Assembly: GCF_007050985.1 (NCBI RefSeq)
Contig: NZ_VHSF01000002.1
Coordinates: 434,001 to 498,000 of the forward strand
Length of the DNA stretch: 64,000 nucleotides
Direction: 5' to 3'
Source of the DNA: Christiangramia sabulilitoris
GTDB lineage: Bacteria; Bacteroidota; Bacteroidia; Flavobacteriales; Flavobacteriaceae
The notes beneath the pieces are model-generated. The model saw nothing but the letters and a program-made list of their open reading frames with translations. It was not told the DNA's origin and ran no database searches. A program made the position numbers and the translations under genes. Shown here piece after piece: positions 25,967 to 35,372 of this stretch; positions within the stretch are counted from its first letter, which is position 1; the number at the start of each line of letters is the position of its first letter.

Positions 25967-27175
25967 TTATTCAGCTGCTTCTGCAACACTAAGGCCAAAA
26001 GCCGCAGCGATCTCTTCAGAAATGCTATCCAGTGTCTCTGGTGTTACATCCCAAAAACCGTTTCCTGCTAACAACTGCTCCTTGAACATATCTATTTTTT
26101 CTTTAGACAGGTAAGGCATGTTAGTTCCTGGCTTATTGGTAAATCTTAGACTATAAATAAATCCAAATCCTTCAGAAAGGTCATGGAAAGCTCCGCCGTA
26201 ATCGTTTGCTGCAAGAGCATTTTTACCGGCTTGCATATAATAAATCGCTCTTATCCCTATTATTTGAGAAATATTCTCACGGATGATGGCTATCTGTGCA
26301 TCACGGGTTTCATAATCTCCCGCTACAATGGCCGCACGACCAGTTTTGAAAGCTTCAAAAGTTTCTTCAGCGATACCTGCATAATCCTCATCTCCCTCTA
26401 CTCTTCCCATATATTTGAAAAGCAGGTCATCCTCATTATTACCTAAAGCTGAATTTGGATCTTCAGAAGGTATGGAAGGATCTCCATACAAATATCCGTA
26501 GGCTTCATCCCATTTATGCTCCATAGTGGTATACAACTTACCTTCTTCAAGTATCTCCTGATCATTATTCGTGCGATTATCACCTTCATCAAGAACAGCA
26601 GTGGACAGGTAGTTATTTAACATTTGGTCTACCACAAGCCCACCAATTAAACTCTTGGCGAAAGCCTGGTCCATTTCAAGACCTTTTGAATTTACATATC
26701 TAACGGCATTACCATCGGCAATCTGACCGGCTTGCCCTGCCTCTGCCAACACATCCTTATTGGAAGCTACTTCATTCATCTGAACGCTGATCCAATTTTC
26801 AAAATCTGCTTTTATCTCTGCACTCTCTACATTGTTGGTAGAAAAGTAAAGATTAGAAGCAGCTACTTTAGATTTTATGCTTTTTGAAGATTCATTCAAA
26901 CTTGGATTATCGAAAGGACTGTTCTCATTTGCGAACATATTGCTTAGAGACTCGGCAGAAACTTCATCGAATTTTGTAAAATCTGAAATAAGTTCAGAAG
27001 ACATTTGCAACCTGGTAGTTTGACCACTATAACTTACTGTAGAATTATTATCTCTTTCAAAGGTGTAATTAACCGGAGTTTCAATTTGCTTAGCTCCGGG
27101 GGTAGGAGTATCGTCATTAGTACATGAAACTAGTGTAACTCCTCCTAATAATGCTGAAAATAACAGCTTCTTCAT
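25967..27175 (-). CDS. DUF4856 lipoprotein
   Basis: The product has 402 residues. It has a lipoprotein signal (LLFSALLGGVTLVSC, Cys18), a short Thr/Pro linker and a helix-rich body with TPVNYTFERDNNSTVSYSGQTTRL near the start, which I recognise as DUF4856. In Bacteroidota this family tends to sit beside imelysin genes, as here. Function is not known; a cell-surface or periplasmic metal-binding partner of imelysin is a reasonable inference. It is the first gene of the unit, behind a consensus promoter. Confidence 0.78.
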   Translation of the reverse strand: MKKLLFSALLGGVTLVSCTNDDTPTPGAKQIETPVNYTFERDNNSTVSYSGQTTRLQMSSELISDFTKFDEVSAESLSNMFANENSPFDNPSLNESSKSIKSKVAASNLYFSTNNVESAEIKADFENWISVQMNEVASNKDVLAEAGQAGQIADGNAVRYVNSKGLEMDQAFAKSLIGGLVVDQMLNNYLSTAVLDEGDNRTNNDQEILEEGKLYTTMEHKWDEAYGYLYGDPSIPSEDPNSALGNNEDDLLFKYMGRVEGDEDYAGIAEETFEAFKTGRAAIVAGDYETRDAQIAIIRENISQIIGIRAIYYMQAGKNALAANDYGGAFHDLSEGFGFIYSLRFTNKPGTNMPYLSKEKIDMFKEQLLAGNGFWDVTPETLDSISEEIAAAFGLSVAEAAE

Positions 27176-27181
27176 ATTCGT

Positions 27182-27204
27182 TTATTTAGACTGGTTTAAA
27201 ATAA
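27182..27204. promoter_or_regulatory. 23-bp pseudo-palindrome, copy 1 (putative operator)
   Basis: Arms TTATTTA and AAAATAA around GACTGGTTT. It matches copy 2 at 19 of 23 positions and lies in the leader just before the DUF4856 ATG. Confidence 0.6.
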
Positions 27205-27213
27205 TTTCGGAGG

Positions 27214-27244
27214 CAAATATATTAACCGTCTTTTGTTACAGCAA
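27214..27244 (-). promoter_or_regulatory. Consensus promoter of the imelysin/HTTM/FecA operon
   Basis: On the minus strand, TTG at 27244-27242, a 20-base spacer, and TATATTTG at 27221-27214. The DUF4856 ATG is 38 bases further on. Confidence 0.8.
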
Positions 27245-27246
27245 GT

Positions 27247-27269
27247 TTATTTAGATTAATTTTAAATAA
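27247..27269. promoter_or_regulatory. 23-bp palindrome, copy 2 (putative operator)
   Basis: Exactly inverted arms TTATTTA and TAAATAA around GATTAATTT. It begins 2 bases upstream of the -33 element. The symmetry and AT-richness resemble Fur or DtxR-type metal-regulator boxes, but I cannot assign the protein. Confidence 0.6.
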
Positions 27270-27306
27270 CTTTTTCCAATAGTACTATAAATAGCTATAA
27301 AGCTTA

Positions 27307-28170
27307 CTAATGATAGGCATTAAAAATCTTGGACGCCTCGTTATATGAAGACTCGAAACTGGTCATTTTAACATTAGAATCTGCCCTGGCAGCGTTAAAA
27401 TAGGAAAGCATTTTTTCTGACGGCATATTGCCGGTTAGCTCATCTTTAGCCATGGGGCAACCACCAAAACCCTGAATTGCACCATCAAACCTGCGACAGC
27501 CAGCCTTGAATGCCGCATCCACTTTTTCATGCCATTTAGATGGGGTCGTATGCAGATGCGCACCGAATTCAATATTCGGATATTTTGGGATCAGGTTAGA
27601 AAACAAATAATCAATGATCTCTGGGGTAGAAGTACCCACCGTATCTGATAGCGATAGTATCTTTACTCCCATTGCCGCGAGTTTTTCTGTCCACTCCCCT
27701 ACAATCTCCACATTCCAGGGGTCACCATAAGGATTTCCAAATCCCATACTTAAATAAGCGACCACCTCTTTTCCCGATCTATCTGCAATGTCCAGGATTT
27801 CCTGAAGTACCTCAACAGATTCAGCAATGGTTTTATGCGTATTACGCATCTGGAAGTTTTCTGAAATCGAAAAAGGATATCCCAGGTAATCTATTTCTTC
27901 GAATTGTGATGCATCTTCTGCGCCACGCGTGTTAGCAACAATTGCTAAAAGCTTACTCACAGTTTTTGAAAGATCGAGCAGGGAAAGAACCTCTGCCGTA
28001 TCTTTCATTTGCGGAATTGCTTTCGGTGAGACGAAACTTCCAAAATCAATGGTATCAAAACCACAACGCAAAAGAGACTGAATATATTGAGCTTTCTTTT
28101 CAGTAGGAATAAATTCTCTTATTCCCTGCATAGCGTCCCGGGGACATTCGATTAATTTCACTTTCGCCAT
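27307..28170 (-). CDS. Hydroxymethylglutaryl-CoA lyase
   Basis: The product has 287 residues, as usual. It splits HMG-CoA into acetoacetate and acetyl-CoA at the end of leucine degradation. The N-terminus KLIECPRDAMQG, the metal ligands HLH (residues 205-207) and the active-site loop GGCPMAKDELTGN with Cys238 are present. A TATCTTTG element lies only 5 bases before the start, so the transcript may be leaderless. Leucine dehydrogenase elsewhere in the window (36401-37504) acts in the same pathway. Confidence 0.92.
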   Translation of the reverse strand: MAKVKLIECPRDAMQGIREFIPTEKKAQYIQSLLRCGFDTIDFGSFVSPKAIPQMKDTAEVLSLLDLSKTVSKLLAIVANTRGAEDASQFEEIDYLGYPFSISENFQMRNTHKTIAESVEVLQEILDIADRSGKEVVAYLSMGFGNPYGDPWNVEIVGEWTEKLAAMGVKILSLSDTVGTSTPEIIDYLFSNLIPKYPNIEFGAHLHTTPSKWHEKVDAAFKAGCRRFDGAIQGFGGCPMAKDELTGNMPSEKMLSYFNAARADSNVKMTSFESSYNEASKIFNAYH

Positions 28171-28175
28171 ATGGC

Positions 28176-28183
28176 CAAAGATA
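28176..28183 (-). promoter_or_regulatory. Putative -7 element directly before the HMG-CoA lyase start
   Basis: TATCTTTG on the minus strand, ending 5 bases before the ATG at 28170. If used, the mRNA would have essentially no leader. No TTG at -33. Confidence 0.4.
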
Positions 28184-28339
28184 GCATTTTAAAGAAAATC
28201 GAAAAAGAATATAGTTTTATTGATAATAATAAATTTCAACAGCCGAAAAGCTACCTTATTATGGTAATTCTTTAACAGGCAAGAACACAAAAAAGAAATT
28301 CTGCCAGCTATAATTTATAATCTGGCTGCAAATTTTAAC

Positions 28340-29362
28340 CTATAATCCTTTCTGTAGGATCTTCTTATTGATCTCTTTTATCAAAGCCGGGCCTTCATAA
28401 ACAAAACCGGTATAAAGCTGAATTAAACTCGCTCCGGCTTCTAGCTTTTCTATAGCATCATCTGCAGAGTGAATGCCTCCCACTCCAATTATTGGAAATG
28501 TCTTTCCACTTTTTTCAGAAAGAAACCGAATTACTTCGGTAGATCTACTGGTGAGCGGTTTACCGCTAAGACCGCCCATTTCATTCTTATTTTCTGATAC
28601 AAGGCCATCCCTGGAGATCGTCGTATTTGTAGCGATCAACCCTGCTATTTTCGTTTCCTGAACAATTTCAATAATATCCATTAGCTGCTCATCAGTAAGA
28701 TCTGGTGCAATTTTTAAAAGGATAGGTTTTGGAGACGGTTTCAACTCATTTTTCTTTTGTAGAGTATTTAAAAGATTTTTGAGTGGTTCTTTATCCTGAA
28801 GCTCTCTTAAATTAGGGGTGTTTGGTGAACTTACATTTACCACAAAATAGTTTACATGATCAAAAAGAGCTTCAAAACTATATACGTAATCATCTACCGC
28901 GTTCTCATTAGGAGTTATTTTGTTTTTACCAATATTACCTCCAATAAGCACATTTTTATTTTTCTTTAACCGCTCCACCATTTCCTCGACCCCATGATTA
29001 TTAAAACCCATACGGTTGATAATAGCTGAATCTTCTTTAAGCCTGAAAAGACGTTGCTTTTCATTTCCCGGTTGTGGTTTGGGGGTTACCGTGCCCACCT
29101 CAATAAATCCAAATCCTAATGCTGAAAGTTCATTGTAAAGTTTGGCATCTTTATCAAAACCAGCGGCAAGGCCCACCGGATTTTTAAATTTAAGCCCGAA
29201 TACTTCCCTTTCCAGCCTGGCGTCCTTCACTTCATATTTAGCTTTTAAAAAAGAAAGCGCACCCGGGATCCTGCAAAATCGCTTCAGGAAATTAAAGGTA
29301 AAATAATGCACCTCTTCAGGATCGAATTTGAATAATGCCGGTCTTAGTAATGACTTATACAT
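28340..29362 (-). CDS. pyrD: Dihydroorotate dehydrogenase (quinone), class 2
   Basis: The product has 340 residues from the ATG at 29362, whose N-terminus [23 protein letters not shown] matches the membrane-binding helix of E. coli PyrD; an upstream ATG at 29413 would precede the promoter element. It oxidises dihydroorotate to orotate and passes electrons to quinone at the inner membrane. FMN and substrate motifs [26 protein letters not shown] (catalytic Ser) and [15 protein letters not shown] are intact. It stands alone; no other pyrimidine genes are adjacent. Confidence 0.95.
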   Translation of the reverse strand: MYKSLLRPALFKFDPEEVHYFTFNFLKRFCRIPGALSFLKAKYEVKDARLEREVFGLKFKNPVGLAAGFDKDAKLYNELSALGFGFIEVGTVTPKPQPGNEKQRLFRLKEDSAIINRMGFNNHGVEEMVERLKKNKNVLIGGNIGKNKITPNENAVDDYVYSFEALFDHVNYFVVNVSSPNTPNLRELQDKEPLKNLLNTLQKKNELKPSPKPILLKIAPDLTDEQLMDIIEIVQETKIAGLIATNTTISRDGLVSENKNEMGGLSGKPLTSRSTEVIRFLSEKSGKTFPIIGVGGIHSADDAIEKLEAGASLIQLYTGFVYEGPALIKEINKKILQKGL

Positions 29363-29378
29363 TTCTGGAAAGTTTTGG

Positions 29379-29386
29379 CAAAAGTA
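29379..29386 (-). promoter_or_regulatory. Putative -7 element of pyrD
   Basis: TACTTTTG on the minus strand, 16 bases before the ATG at 29362. It implies a leader of about 10 bases and supports that start. Confidence 0.5.
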
Positions 29387-29451
29387 ATTTAAAATAGATA
29401 AATGTAAAGCCATTATCTATTTCGAAATGGATTTAGGCAAAAACAAAAAAA

Positions 29452-29467
29452 GCAGCCTTTCAGCTGC
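29452..29467 (-). terminator. Terminator of the large TonB receptor gene
   Basis: Stem GCAGC/GCTGC with a 6-base loop, followed on the minus strand by seven T, G and five T. Confidence 0.75.
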
Positions 29468-29490
29468 ATTTTGTTTAATTATGTTTTATT

Positions 29491-32364
29491 CTATTTAAGA
29501 TTAATACTCAGCCTGGCGAAAAGAAAACGTCCACCAATCCCAAATTGCTGAGCTCTTCTGGACCAATCGAATCTTCCGGTACTACGATTGTTAAATTCCT
29601 CTTCTGCCCTATCTGGATAAATATCAAAAATATTATTAGCCCCTAAGGTCAACGTCAGAGCATCTGAAGCACGATAGCCTACGGAAAGATCTGTTACTAC
29701 TTTAGAACCATAGACCTGTTGATTAGCTGGGTTTGTAACCGCCTCAGTAACTTCCCCAAAATAGACGTTCCTAAGGAAAACATTGAAATCCCCAGCAGTA
29801 AGGTTATTGGTGAGATTAACTTTTGTTCTTGGCACCGCTTCTTCCAAATAAACCCTGCTATCTTGCGGGAAATATGTATCTACAAGGCCGGCTCTTTCCA
29901 ATACATCTGAAGAATTGATATCACCCACTTTTTTGGTTTTGGAGAATGTTGCTGCCAGATCTGATTTCAGACTTAAATCATCATTAAAAATTGCGCTATG
30001 AGTTAAAACCATATCCAGTCCTTTAGATTCGGTATCTATCGCATTGGCAAAGAAAGACGCTGCCGTAGCATTGGCCTGGGCAAGTAAATTATCCAATTCT
30101 GTACCCGTCCCCGGTCCTTCGAACTGGCCGGTATATACAATACGATCGTCTATGGCCACAAAATAACCATCTACCGTAAGAGAAAGGTTAGCATCTGGAA
30201 CTCTGGCGGTAAAACCAAGACTAATACTTCTGGAAGTTTCTTCTTTAAGCTCAGGGATTCCCAGTAATTCTGCTGCTCGGCTATCATTGGAGAAAGTTCC
30301 CACTTCCTGAGGATTTCCCTGGTTATCGAAAATCGTAGAGGTTGAATTAAAATATAGCTGGTGCAGAGAGGGCGCCCTGAAACCGGTATTTGCCGCTCCA
30401 CGTATATTGATATTATCGGTTAGTTTATATCTCGAAGACAACTTGAAATTCAGCGTCGACCCAAAATCTGAATAATCCTCAAATCTTGTAGCAAAGGTTG
30501 CCAGGAATCTTTCGCTAAAATCTACTTCCATATCAAAATAACCGGCAATACTACTTCGCTCCCGGGATAATTCATTTTTTGGACTAAATCCCGGGAATAC
30601 CTGAGATCCACCAGGCCTGGCCCCTCCAAAGAAATCCCTGGCAGGATCCTGATCTGACCTAATCACTACATCTCCATTCTGGGTATACTGCTCGTAAGAA
30701 GCACGTTCTCCCGCAACAATTTCGTAATTTTCAAACCTGTGTTCTGCTCCAAAAGCAATATTCATCCCCAGGAATACTTCATCATAAAACCTGCTGATGT
30801 CCAGGTTCGTGGTATTTTGAAGAAAAGAGAATCCACCAGCATCAAAAGATGTTGGGCTTGCACGCTGTAAAGAGGCATTAGAAGTATTAGATATAAAATA
30901 CTGAAATTCGTTCTCGCCCCAGGTATTACTGAAATCAACCGTCCAGTCGCTAATTTCTCCTCTAACTCCCACTGCAATAGATTTATCCTTGATCTTGGAA
31001 TTAATTTCAGGTAAAAATCCATTAATATAAATTGGAGTATAAGTTCTGCTCTGATTTGGCAAACGATAGAATCCGGCAGAATTTCCTCTTCGCGAACTCA
31101 TACCTGCAAAAGAATAAAGCTCTGTACCTGCATCATCCAGGGGAAGGCTCATATTCGCGAAGAATCGTCCACCTCTCAAAGCAGATTGCCCAACCCGCAT
31201 ATTAAAATCTGTTCGGTCAAGACCTCTGAAATCAAGTTCATCCTCGGTAACGTCGAGACTCAAAAGCTGCTGTAAAGCCGCCCTGTCTGGAGCATTGCTT
31301 ATATCATTTTGAAAATCACTACTAAAATAAGACACATCCTGGGCAAAATCCTTGATCTGCTCATCTGTAAGTGAGGCTATGTTAGCTCCCTGGTTCGCGG
31401 CTCGCAATTCGATCGCATTGTATGCATTGAAAATTGAACCTTCCCACTCTTTCATCCGGTTATAATCTTCCCTGTAATCAAAGTCACCGGCAAAAGTTAC
31501 AAAACCACCTTTTTCCCCTAGATTGATACCATAGCTGGCAGCAACATTCACGGTCTCACCATCTACACCTCCGGTTTGTTCATTAGCATTTTCAGAGAAA
31601 TTCGCGCCGGTGGTAACATTAAAACTCAATTCGTTGGTTTGATCTACTAATACGATATTAATCACCCCGGCAATTGCATCAGATCCATACTGGGCAGCGG
31701 CTCCATCACGAAGCACTTCTATCCTTTTAATTGCTGAAGCGGGAATCGCATTTAAATCTGTACCCACACTACCTCGTCCAAAAGTTCCGTTTACATTTAC
31801 GAGCGATGAATTATGTCTTCTTTTCCCGTTGATCAAAACCAGAACCTGATCTGGTCCCAGACCTCTTAGGGAAGCCGGGTCGATATGATCTGTACCATCA
31901 GAAATTGTTTGAGTATTAGAAGTAAATGATGGTGCAACATAATTAAGCATCTGGTTAAGATTTACCTGCGGCACCGCCATTTGCATTTCCTGAACGTCGA
32001 GTACATCGATGGGAACGGTAGATTCCACCACTGTTCTGCTGGGACGCCTGGAACCTACAAGTACTACTTCTCCTAATGCCATCCCTGAAACCATCGTCAC
32101 ATTGATTTCGTCCTGGTCTATTAAAACCTCGCGGGCATCATATCCCACGAAAGTAAAGACAAGAGTTTCACCCAATTCAGCCTGAACAGAATAGGAACCA
32201 TCCATATCTGTACTTGTACCTCTGTTCGTATCTTTTACTGCCACGGTCACTCCAAATAAGGGTTCAGAGTTCTCGTCCACTACAATTCCACTAATGGTTT
32301 GTACCTGCCCCTGGGCTACCCAACAAAAGAAAAACGATAAGATTAAAACGTAATAATTTCTCAT
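29491..32364 (-). CDS. TonB-dependent outer-membrane receptor
   Basis: The product has 957 residues. It has a signal peptide ([20 protein letters not shown]), a CarboxypepD_reg domain ([20 protein letters not shown], about 23-100), a plug with VLINGKRRH and [17 protein letters not shown] (about 115-240), and a long barrel ending in FARLSINLK. No SusD-like gene or TonB-linked partner lies next to it, so it is not a SusC-type polysaccharide system. The substrate is unknown; the plug resembles iron-complex and vitamin receptors. It is a single-gene unit with its own terminator. Confidence 0.88.
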   Translation of the reverse strand: MRNYYVLILSFFFCWVAQGQVQTISGIVVDENSEPLFGVTVAVKDTNRGTSTDMDGSYSVQAELGETLVFTFVGYDAREVLIDQDEINVTMVSGMALGEVVLVGSRRPSRTVVESTVPIDVLDVQEMQMAVPQVNLNQMLNYVAPSFTSNTQTISDGTDHIDPASLRGLGPDQVLVLINGKRRHNSSLVNVNGTFGRGSVGTDLNAIPASAIKRIEVLRDGAAAQYGSDAIAGVINIVLVDQTNELSFNVTTGANFSENANEQTGGVDGETVNVAASYGINLGEKGGFVTFAGDFDYREDYNRMKEWEGSIFNAYNAIELRAANQGANIASLTDEQIKDFAQDVSYFSSDFQNDISNAPDRAALQQLLSLDVTEDELDFRGLDRTDFNMRVGQSALRGGRFFANMSLPLDDAGTELYSFAGMSSRRGNSAGFYRLPNQSRTYTPIYINGFLPEINSKIKDKSIAVGVRGEISDWTVDFSNTWGENEFQYFISNTSNASLQRASPTSFDAGGFSFLQNTTNLDISRFYDEVFLGMNIAFGAEHRFENYEIVAGERASYEQYTQNGDVVIRSDQDPARDFFGGARPGGSQVFPGFSPKNELSRERSSIAGYFDMEVDFSERFLATFATRFEDYSDFGSTLNFKLSSRYKLTDNINIRGAANTGFRAPSLHQLYFNSTSTIFDNQGNPQEVGTFSNDSRAAELLGIPELKEETSRSISLGFTARVPDANLSLTVDGYFVAIDDRIVYTGQFEGPGTGTELDNLLAQANATAASFFANAIDTESKGLDMVLTHSAIFNDDLSLKSDLAATFSKTKKVGDINSSDVLERAGLVDTYFPQDSRVYLEEAVPRTKVNLTNNLTAGDFNVFLRNVYFGEVTEAVTNPANQQVYGSKVVTDLSVGYRASDALTLTLGANNIFDIYPDRAEEEFNNRSTGRFDWSRRAQQFGIGGRFLFARLSINLK

Positions 32365-32647
32365 AATTTAATTGGTTTGTTTTCTTAAATATAGAATATT
32401 TTTTTTTAGAAATATTCAACACCTGCTTAACTACCAGCGATTTACAACCAATTCACTTACTTTTAATACCCGTTTTTTTGAAAAATTGAAAGAAGTCATG
32501 CAGTCATTTTTCAGCTACTTTTTATTTACATTTTCAAGATTAGAATCAGTTTTAAGAAAGTTTAAGGAAAAGTAATACATGCTTAATTTATCTTTGTTTG
32601 TATAATGAATCAGGGCTTTAACCTGTCTATTTTAATATTACTACAGC
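32365..32647. other. Divergent intergenic region between the TonB receptor and pepT
   Basis: 283 bases, AT-rich. A -7-like TATCTTTG at 32589-32596 (+) precedes pepT by 51 bases; no TTG at the proper distance. I see nothing else I can support. Confidence 0.4.
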
Positions 32648-33889
32648 ATGATCAATAAAGAGCGACTTATCAGTAAATTCATTAGTTATGTAAAGATCGA
32701 CACTCAGAGTGATCCTTACAGCAATTCAACTCCCAGCACTGAAAAACAATGGGATCTGGCCAAAAAACTGGTAGATGAATTAAAGGAGATAGGTTTACAG
32801 GAGGTAACTATAGATGAAAATGCCTACGTGATGGCCACTCTTCCCGCGAATGTTCCACATAAAGTGCCGGTAATAGGCTTTGTATCCCATTTTGACACTA
32901 CTCCAGATTTTACAGGCACCAATGTAAATCCTCAGATCATTGAAAATTATGATGGTAAGGATATAATTCTGAACAAAGAAAAAAATATCATCCTGTCTCC
33001 AGAATATTTTGAGGATCTGGAGCAATATAAAGGACAGACCTTGATTACCACAGATGGTACCACCTTACTCGGGGCAGATGACAAGGCAGGGATAACCGAG
33101 ATCATGATGGCCATGGAATATCTAGTTGATAATCCTGAAATTCCGCATGGCAAAATCAGGATCTGTTTTACTCCAGATGAAGAAATAGGAAGAGGAGCAC
33201 ATAAATTCGACGTGGAAAAGTTCGGCGCTGAATGGGCATATACCATGGATGGGAGCCAGATAGGCGAACTGGAGTATGAAAATTTCAATGCCGCCCAGGC
33301 AATCGTTAAAGTTGAAGGTAAAAGCGTTCATCCGGGTTATGCAAAAGACAAAATGGTAAATAGTATGTATATCGCCCAGGATTTTATTAATTCCTTACCG
33401 CGTTTGGAAACTCCTGAGCACACTGAAGGAAGACAGGGATTCTTTCATTTGAGCAATATTAAAGGTGATGTAGAGGAGACCGTAATGGAATATATAATCC
33501 GCGATCATGATAAAATGCACTTTGAAGCCAGAAAGCAAATGATGCGCGACCTGGTAAGCGATATCTGCTCCCAGTATGAACGTGACTGCATTAGCATAGA
33601 AATAAAGGATCAATACTATAACATGAAAGAAAAAGTAGAGCCGGTTATGCATATCGTAGACCTGGCAAAAAGAGCTATGGAGGCAGTGCATGTTGATCCT
33701 ATTATTAAACCTATACGTGGGGGTACAGATGGAGCTCAGCTTAGTTTTATGGGATTACCATGTCCTAATATTTTCGCAGGAGGCCATAATTTTCATGGAA
33801 AATATGAATATGTCCCGGTCGAAAGCATGCTAAAAGCAACAGAAGTAATTATTAAATTAGCTGAACTTACTGCTAAAGAATATGAATAA
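32648..33889 (+). CDS. pepT: Peptidase T (tripeptide aminopeptidase)
   Basis: The product has 413 residues, the usual length. It removes the N-terminal residue from tripeptides in the cytoplasm using two zinc ions. M20-family metal motifs are intact: [39 protein letters not shown] and the C-terminal [14 protein letters not shown]. The dimerisation domain includes [19 protein letters not shown]1801 protein follows on the same strand after 22 bases and could be cotranscribed. Confidence 0.95.
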   Translation: MINKERLISKFISYVKIDTQSDPYSNSTPSTEKQWDLAKKLVDELKEIGLQEVTIDENAYVMATLPANVPHKVPVIGFVSHFDTTPDFTGTNVNPQIIENYDGKDIILNKEKNIILSPEYFEDLEQYKGQTLITTDGTTLLGADDKAGITEIMMAMEYLVDNPEIPHGKIRICFTPDEEIGRGAHKFDVEKFGAEWAYTMDGSQIGELEYENFNAAQAIVKVEGKSVHPGYAKDKMVNSMYIAQDFINSLPRLETPEHTEGRQGFFHLSNIKGDVEETVMEYIIRDHDKMHFEARKQMMRDLVSDICSQYERDCISIEIKDQYYNMKEKVEPVMHIVDLAKRAMEAVHVDPIIKPIRGGTDGAQLSFMGLPCPNIFAGGHNFHGKYEYVPVESMLKATEVIIKLAELTAKEYE

Positions 33890-33911
33890 TTTATAATCAA
33901 ATTGTCATAAG

Positions 33912-34505
33912 ATGCCTGTTAAAACCATAGAAGAATATATTTCTTGCCACTCATACTGGGAAGATGAGTTGAAACAGCTGCACGAGATGATGCTCACTAC
34001 AGAGTTAGAGCCTGCAATAAAGTGGGGAGCTCCGGTCTATACCATAGATGGTAAAAATGTGGTTGGAATTGGAGCTTTTAAAAACCATTTCGGCATCTGG
34101 TTCTTCAACGGGGCATTACTGAAGAAAAATACCGCCCTGCTTATTAATGCTCAGGAAAATAAAACCAAAGCATTAAGGCAAATTAAATTTACAAAGGGCG
34201 ATATTATTGACTTTTCTGTACTCCTCCCATATATAAAGGAGGCGATTAAAAACCAGAAAGAAGGCAGGGAAATCAAACCTGAAAAGCAAAAAGAGCTGAT
34301 TGTACCCCGGGAGCTCATGGATGCATTTAGCCAGGATCCTGAATTAAAATCCAGTTTCAATGCATTAACTCCGGGGAAGCAAAGGGAATATGCCAATCAT
34401 ATTTCTGAAGCTAAACGGGACTCTACCAAAGCAAGCCGGATATCCAGGATCTCCCCGATGATCAAAAAGGGAGTGGGACTCCATGACAAGTACAAAAACT
34501 GTTAA
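33912..34505 (+). CDS. DUF1801/YdeI-OmpD-associated family protein
   Basis: The product has 197 residues. The N-terminal half (MPVKTIEEYI...WGAPVYTIDGKNVVGIGAFKNHFGIWF) is a DUF1801 domain, and the C-terminal half (LIVPRELMDAFSQDPELKSSFNALTPGKQREYANHI) is the YdeI/OmpD-associated helix region. Such proteins are cytoplasmic and of uncertain function; YdeI-type members have been linked to peptide or bacteriocin resistance. The gene follows pepT closely and ends at a strong terminator. Confidence 0.82.
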   Translation: MPVKTIEEYISCHSYWEDELKQLHEMMLTTELEPAIKWGAPVYTIDGKNVVGIGAFKNHFGIWFFNGALLKKNTALLINAQENKTKALRQIKFTKGDIIDFSVLLPYIKEAIKNQKEGREIKPEKQKELIVPRELMDAFSQDPELKSSFNALTPGKQREYANHISEAKRDSTKASRISRISPMIKKGVGLHDKYKNC

Positions 34506-34508
34506 ATA

Positions 34509-34538
34509 AAAAAAGCAGCTGTTTCCAGCTGCTTTTTT
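34509..34538. terminator. Bidirectional terminator
   Basis: 13-bp perfect stem AAAAAAGCAGCTG / CAGCTGCTTTTTT with loop TTTC, between the DUF1801 gene and convergent yajC. Confidence 0.9.
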
Positions 34539-34558
34539 CTATTCCAAAGAATTGTTAT

Positions 34559-34852
34559 TTACTTCTTTTCCTTTACAGGTTCATTAAGTTTCTTACTCAT
34601 CTCCATTGAAATTGAAGAACGGTCGAAAGTGATTTTTCCTGCTCCGGTTTCAATTATCACCGAATTATTTTTTTCGCTGAAATCTACAATCTTACCATGC
34701 ATACCACTTTTGGTAATGATCCGATCTCCTTTTTTAAGCTCGGCGGCAAAATTCTTTTCCTGTTTCGCTTTTTTCATCTGCGGGCGTATCATAAAAAAAT
34801 ACACCACCACAAACATTAAAATAATTGGTGCAAACTGCGTTAATTGATCCAT
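34559..34852 (-). CDS. yajC: Preprotein translocase accessory subunit YajC
   Basis: The product has 97 residues. One N-terminal membrane helix (FAPIILMFVVVYFFMIRPQMKKAKQ) is followed by the small cytoplasmic beta domain (LKKGDRIITKSGMHGKIVDF), the YajC pattern. It associates with SecDF in protein export. It is the third gene of the nusB-DUF1573-yajC unit, 8 bases after DUF1573. A charged tail ends the protein. Confidence 0.93.
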   Translation of the reverse strand: MDQLTQFAPIILMFVVVYFFMIRPQMKKAKQEKNFAAELKKGDRIITKSGMHGKIVDFSEKNNSVIIETGAGKITFDRSSISMEMSKKLNEPVKEKK

Positions 34853-34860
34853 ATATGCTT

Positions 34861-35319
34861 TTAGCTAGCGTTTTCGTCAGCTTCTACGAAAGCTTTGATT
34901 TTGATTTGTTCTTTTCCTGATTCTGTATTAGCAGAAACAGTAACTGTTTTAGTCACCTGTCCATTTCCAGAGCCATTAAACTTTACTAACATTTCACCAG
35001 ACTCACCCGGCGCGATAGTTTCATTTTTTGGATAAGTTGGCACAGTACATCCACATGAACTTGATGCATTTGTAATAACTAAAGGAGCATCTCCCGTATT
35101 TGTAAATTTAAATACATGCTCTACATTAGTTCCTTTGGCAATATTACCAAAATCGAATTCAGATTCTTCAAAAGTAATCTCTGGATAAACAACTTCCTTG
35201 GCATCACGCTCTGCAGAAGCCTCTACATTTTCAGCTTTTACCTTATCTGAAGCATTATCTTTACATCCGGTGAACAGCATTGCTCCTACTGCTGCAAACA
35301 TTAAAATTGTTTTTTTCAT
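34861..35319 (-). CDS. DUF1573 lipoprotein
   Basis: The product has 152 residues with a lipoprotein signal (FAAVGAMLFTGC, Cys19). The rest is an Ig-like DUF1573 domain with EVVYPEITFEESEFDFGNIAKGTNVEHVFKFTN, split by the typical SSCGCTVPTYP motif. The function of DUF1573 is unknown; the fold is like ASH/MSP domains. It is found between nusB and yajC in many flavobacteria, as here, with gaps of 53 and 8 bases. Confidence 0.88.
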   Translation of the reverse strand: MKKTILMFAAVGAMLFTGCKDNASDKVKAENVEASAERDAKEVVYPEITFEESEFDFGNIAKGTNVEHVFKFTNTGDAPLVITNASSSCGCTVPTYPKNETIAPGESGEMLVKFNGSGNGQVTKTVTVSANTESGKEQIKIKAFVEADENAS

Positions 35320-35372
35320 GGTGAAGTTTTTTTGTTAAATTTCTAATTGATAAAAATAATAAAAATTCTTAA

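Noticed and set aside
29491-32364. Considered as a SusC-type glycan receptor
   Set aside because: No SusD-like gene or glycoside hydrolase is next to it, so a polysaccharide utilisation locus is not supported.
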